Notes under the pieces: model-generated
Told to the model about the DNA's origin: nothing
The model's input: the letters and a program-made list of their open reading frames with translations, nothing else
The model's database searches: none
Position numbers and translations under genes: made by a program
Source of the DNA: G963662905 sp963662905
GTDB lineage: Bacteria > Bacteroidota > Bacteroidia > Bacteroidales > WRLA01
Direction of reading: 5' to 3'
DNA: 64,000 nt
Assembly: GCA_963662905.2 (NCBI GenBank)
Contig: CAXXFD010000003.1
Coordinates: 558,001-622,000, forward strand
Shown here: positions 63,855 to 64,000 of the stretch, piece by piece
Numbering within the stretch: the first letter of the stretch is position 1
Layout of the letters: every line of letters begins with the position of its first letter

Positions 63855-64000
63855 TTTCAGGTTTGGGCTTGGCAGGAGTTGATGGAGCTTGCCGTCCGGA
63901 TGTTCCGGGATTTATCCGGAGAACCATATATCTTCTTGCAAGGGGTTCCATGCAGGCCCGGGACAGCATGCGGAATGACGGTATCAGTAATTTTTATCCA

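Overview
The window looks like a chromosome segment of an anaerobic, fermentative member of the Bacteroidota (Bacteroidales/Marinilabiliales-like). The evidence is a trimeric electron-bifurcating [FeFe]-hydrogenase operon, a giant surface protein ending in a type B type IX secretion (CHU_C) sorting domain, promoters fitting the Bacteroidota TTG-N20-TAnnTTTG pattern, and intergenic palindromes of a kind common in that phylum. The genus cannot be fixed from the sequence. No rRNA, tRNA, CRISPR array or phage structural gene was recognised.

Layout. (1) 1-3.3 kb: the 3' end of a DUF3078 gene, a repeat-rich intergenic region, then an Rpn-family nuclease gene (rpn copy 1) followed by a detached second copy of its C-terminal tail. 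(2) 3.3-8.0 kb, minus strand: hydrogenase operon (small thioredoxin-fold protein, hydB, hydA, hydC) with a predicted promoter, an upstream inverted repeat and a clear terminator. (3) 8.1-20.6 kb, minus strand: a tight seven-gene run of four soluble hybrid histidine kinases, an ErcA-like iron alcohol dehydrogenase, an orphan H-box protein and a GH53 galactanase lipoprotein. (4) 20.8-22.5 kb: trpB alone behind a leader peptide with three tandem Trp codons and an attenuator. (5) 23.3-29.2 kb, minus strand: TetR regulator, LolA-like protein, two FtsX/MacB-type permeases, an ABC ATPase and an outer-membrane barrel. (6) 29.3-35.7 kb: a second rpn locus (also with a detached tail), a CAP-domain protein, an MtfA-like peptidase, a lipoprotein, a third rpn and a transposase. 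(7) 36.2-40.3 kb: a LexA-like S24 repressor divergent from dinB, an amino-acid racemase and a GNAT acetyltransferase. (8) 40.7-63.8 kb, plus strand: four secreted proteins, the last about 5,000 residues long and built of about 55 repeat modules.

The two most unusual features are these. First, the three rpn nuclease genes share a nuclease body but carry different repeat-containing tails. Two are followed, with overlapping start and stop codons, by stand-alone tail genes, and the tail behind copy 2 is of copy-3 type. This resembles an antitoxin-tail (RpnS-like) reservoir. Second, three secreted proteins upstream of the giant adhesin all end in the same residues IYHD after a proline-rich stretch, with synonymous codon differences and three different stop codons. 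That suggests a selected C-terminal tag.

All functions are inferred by reading motifs. No database search was run.
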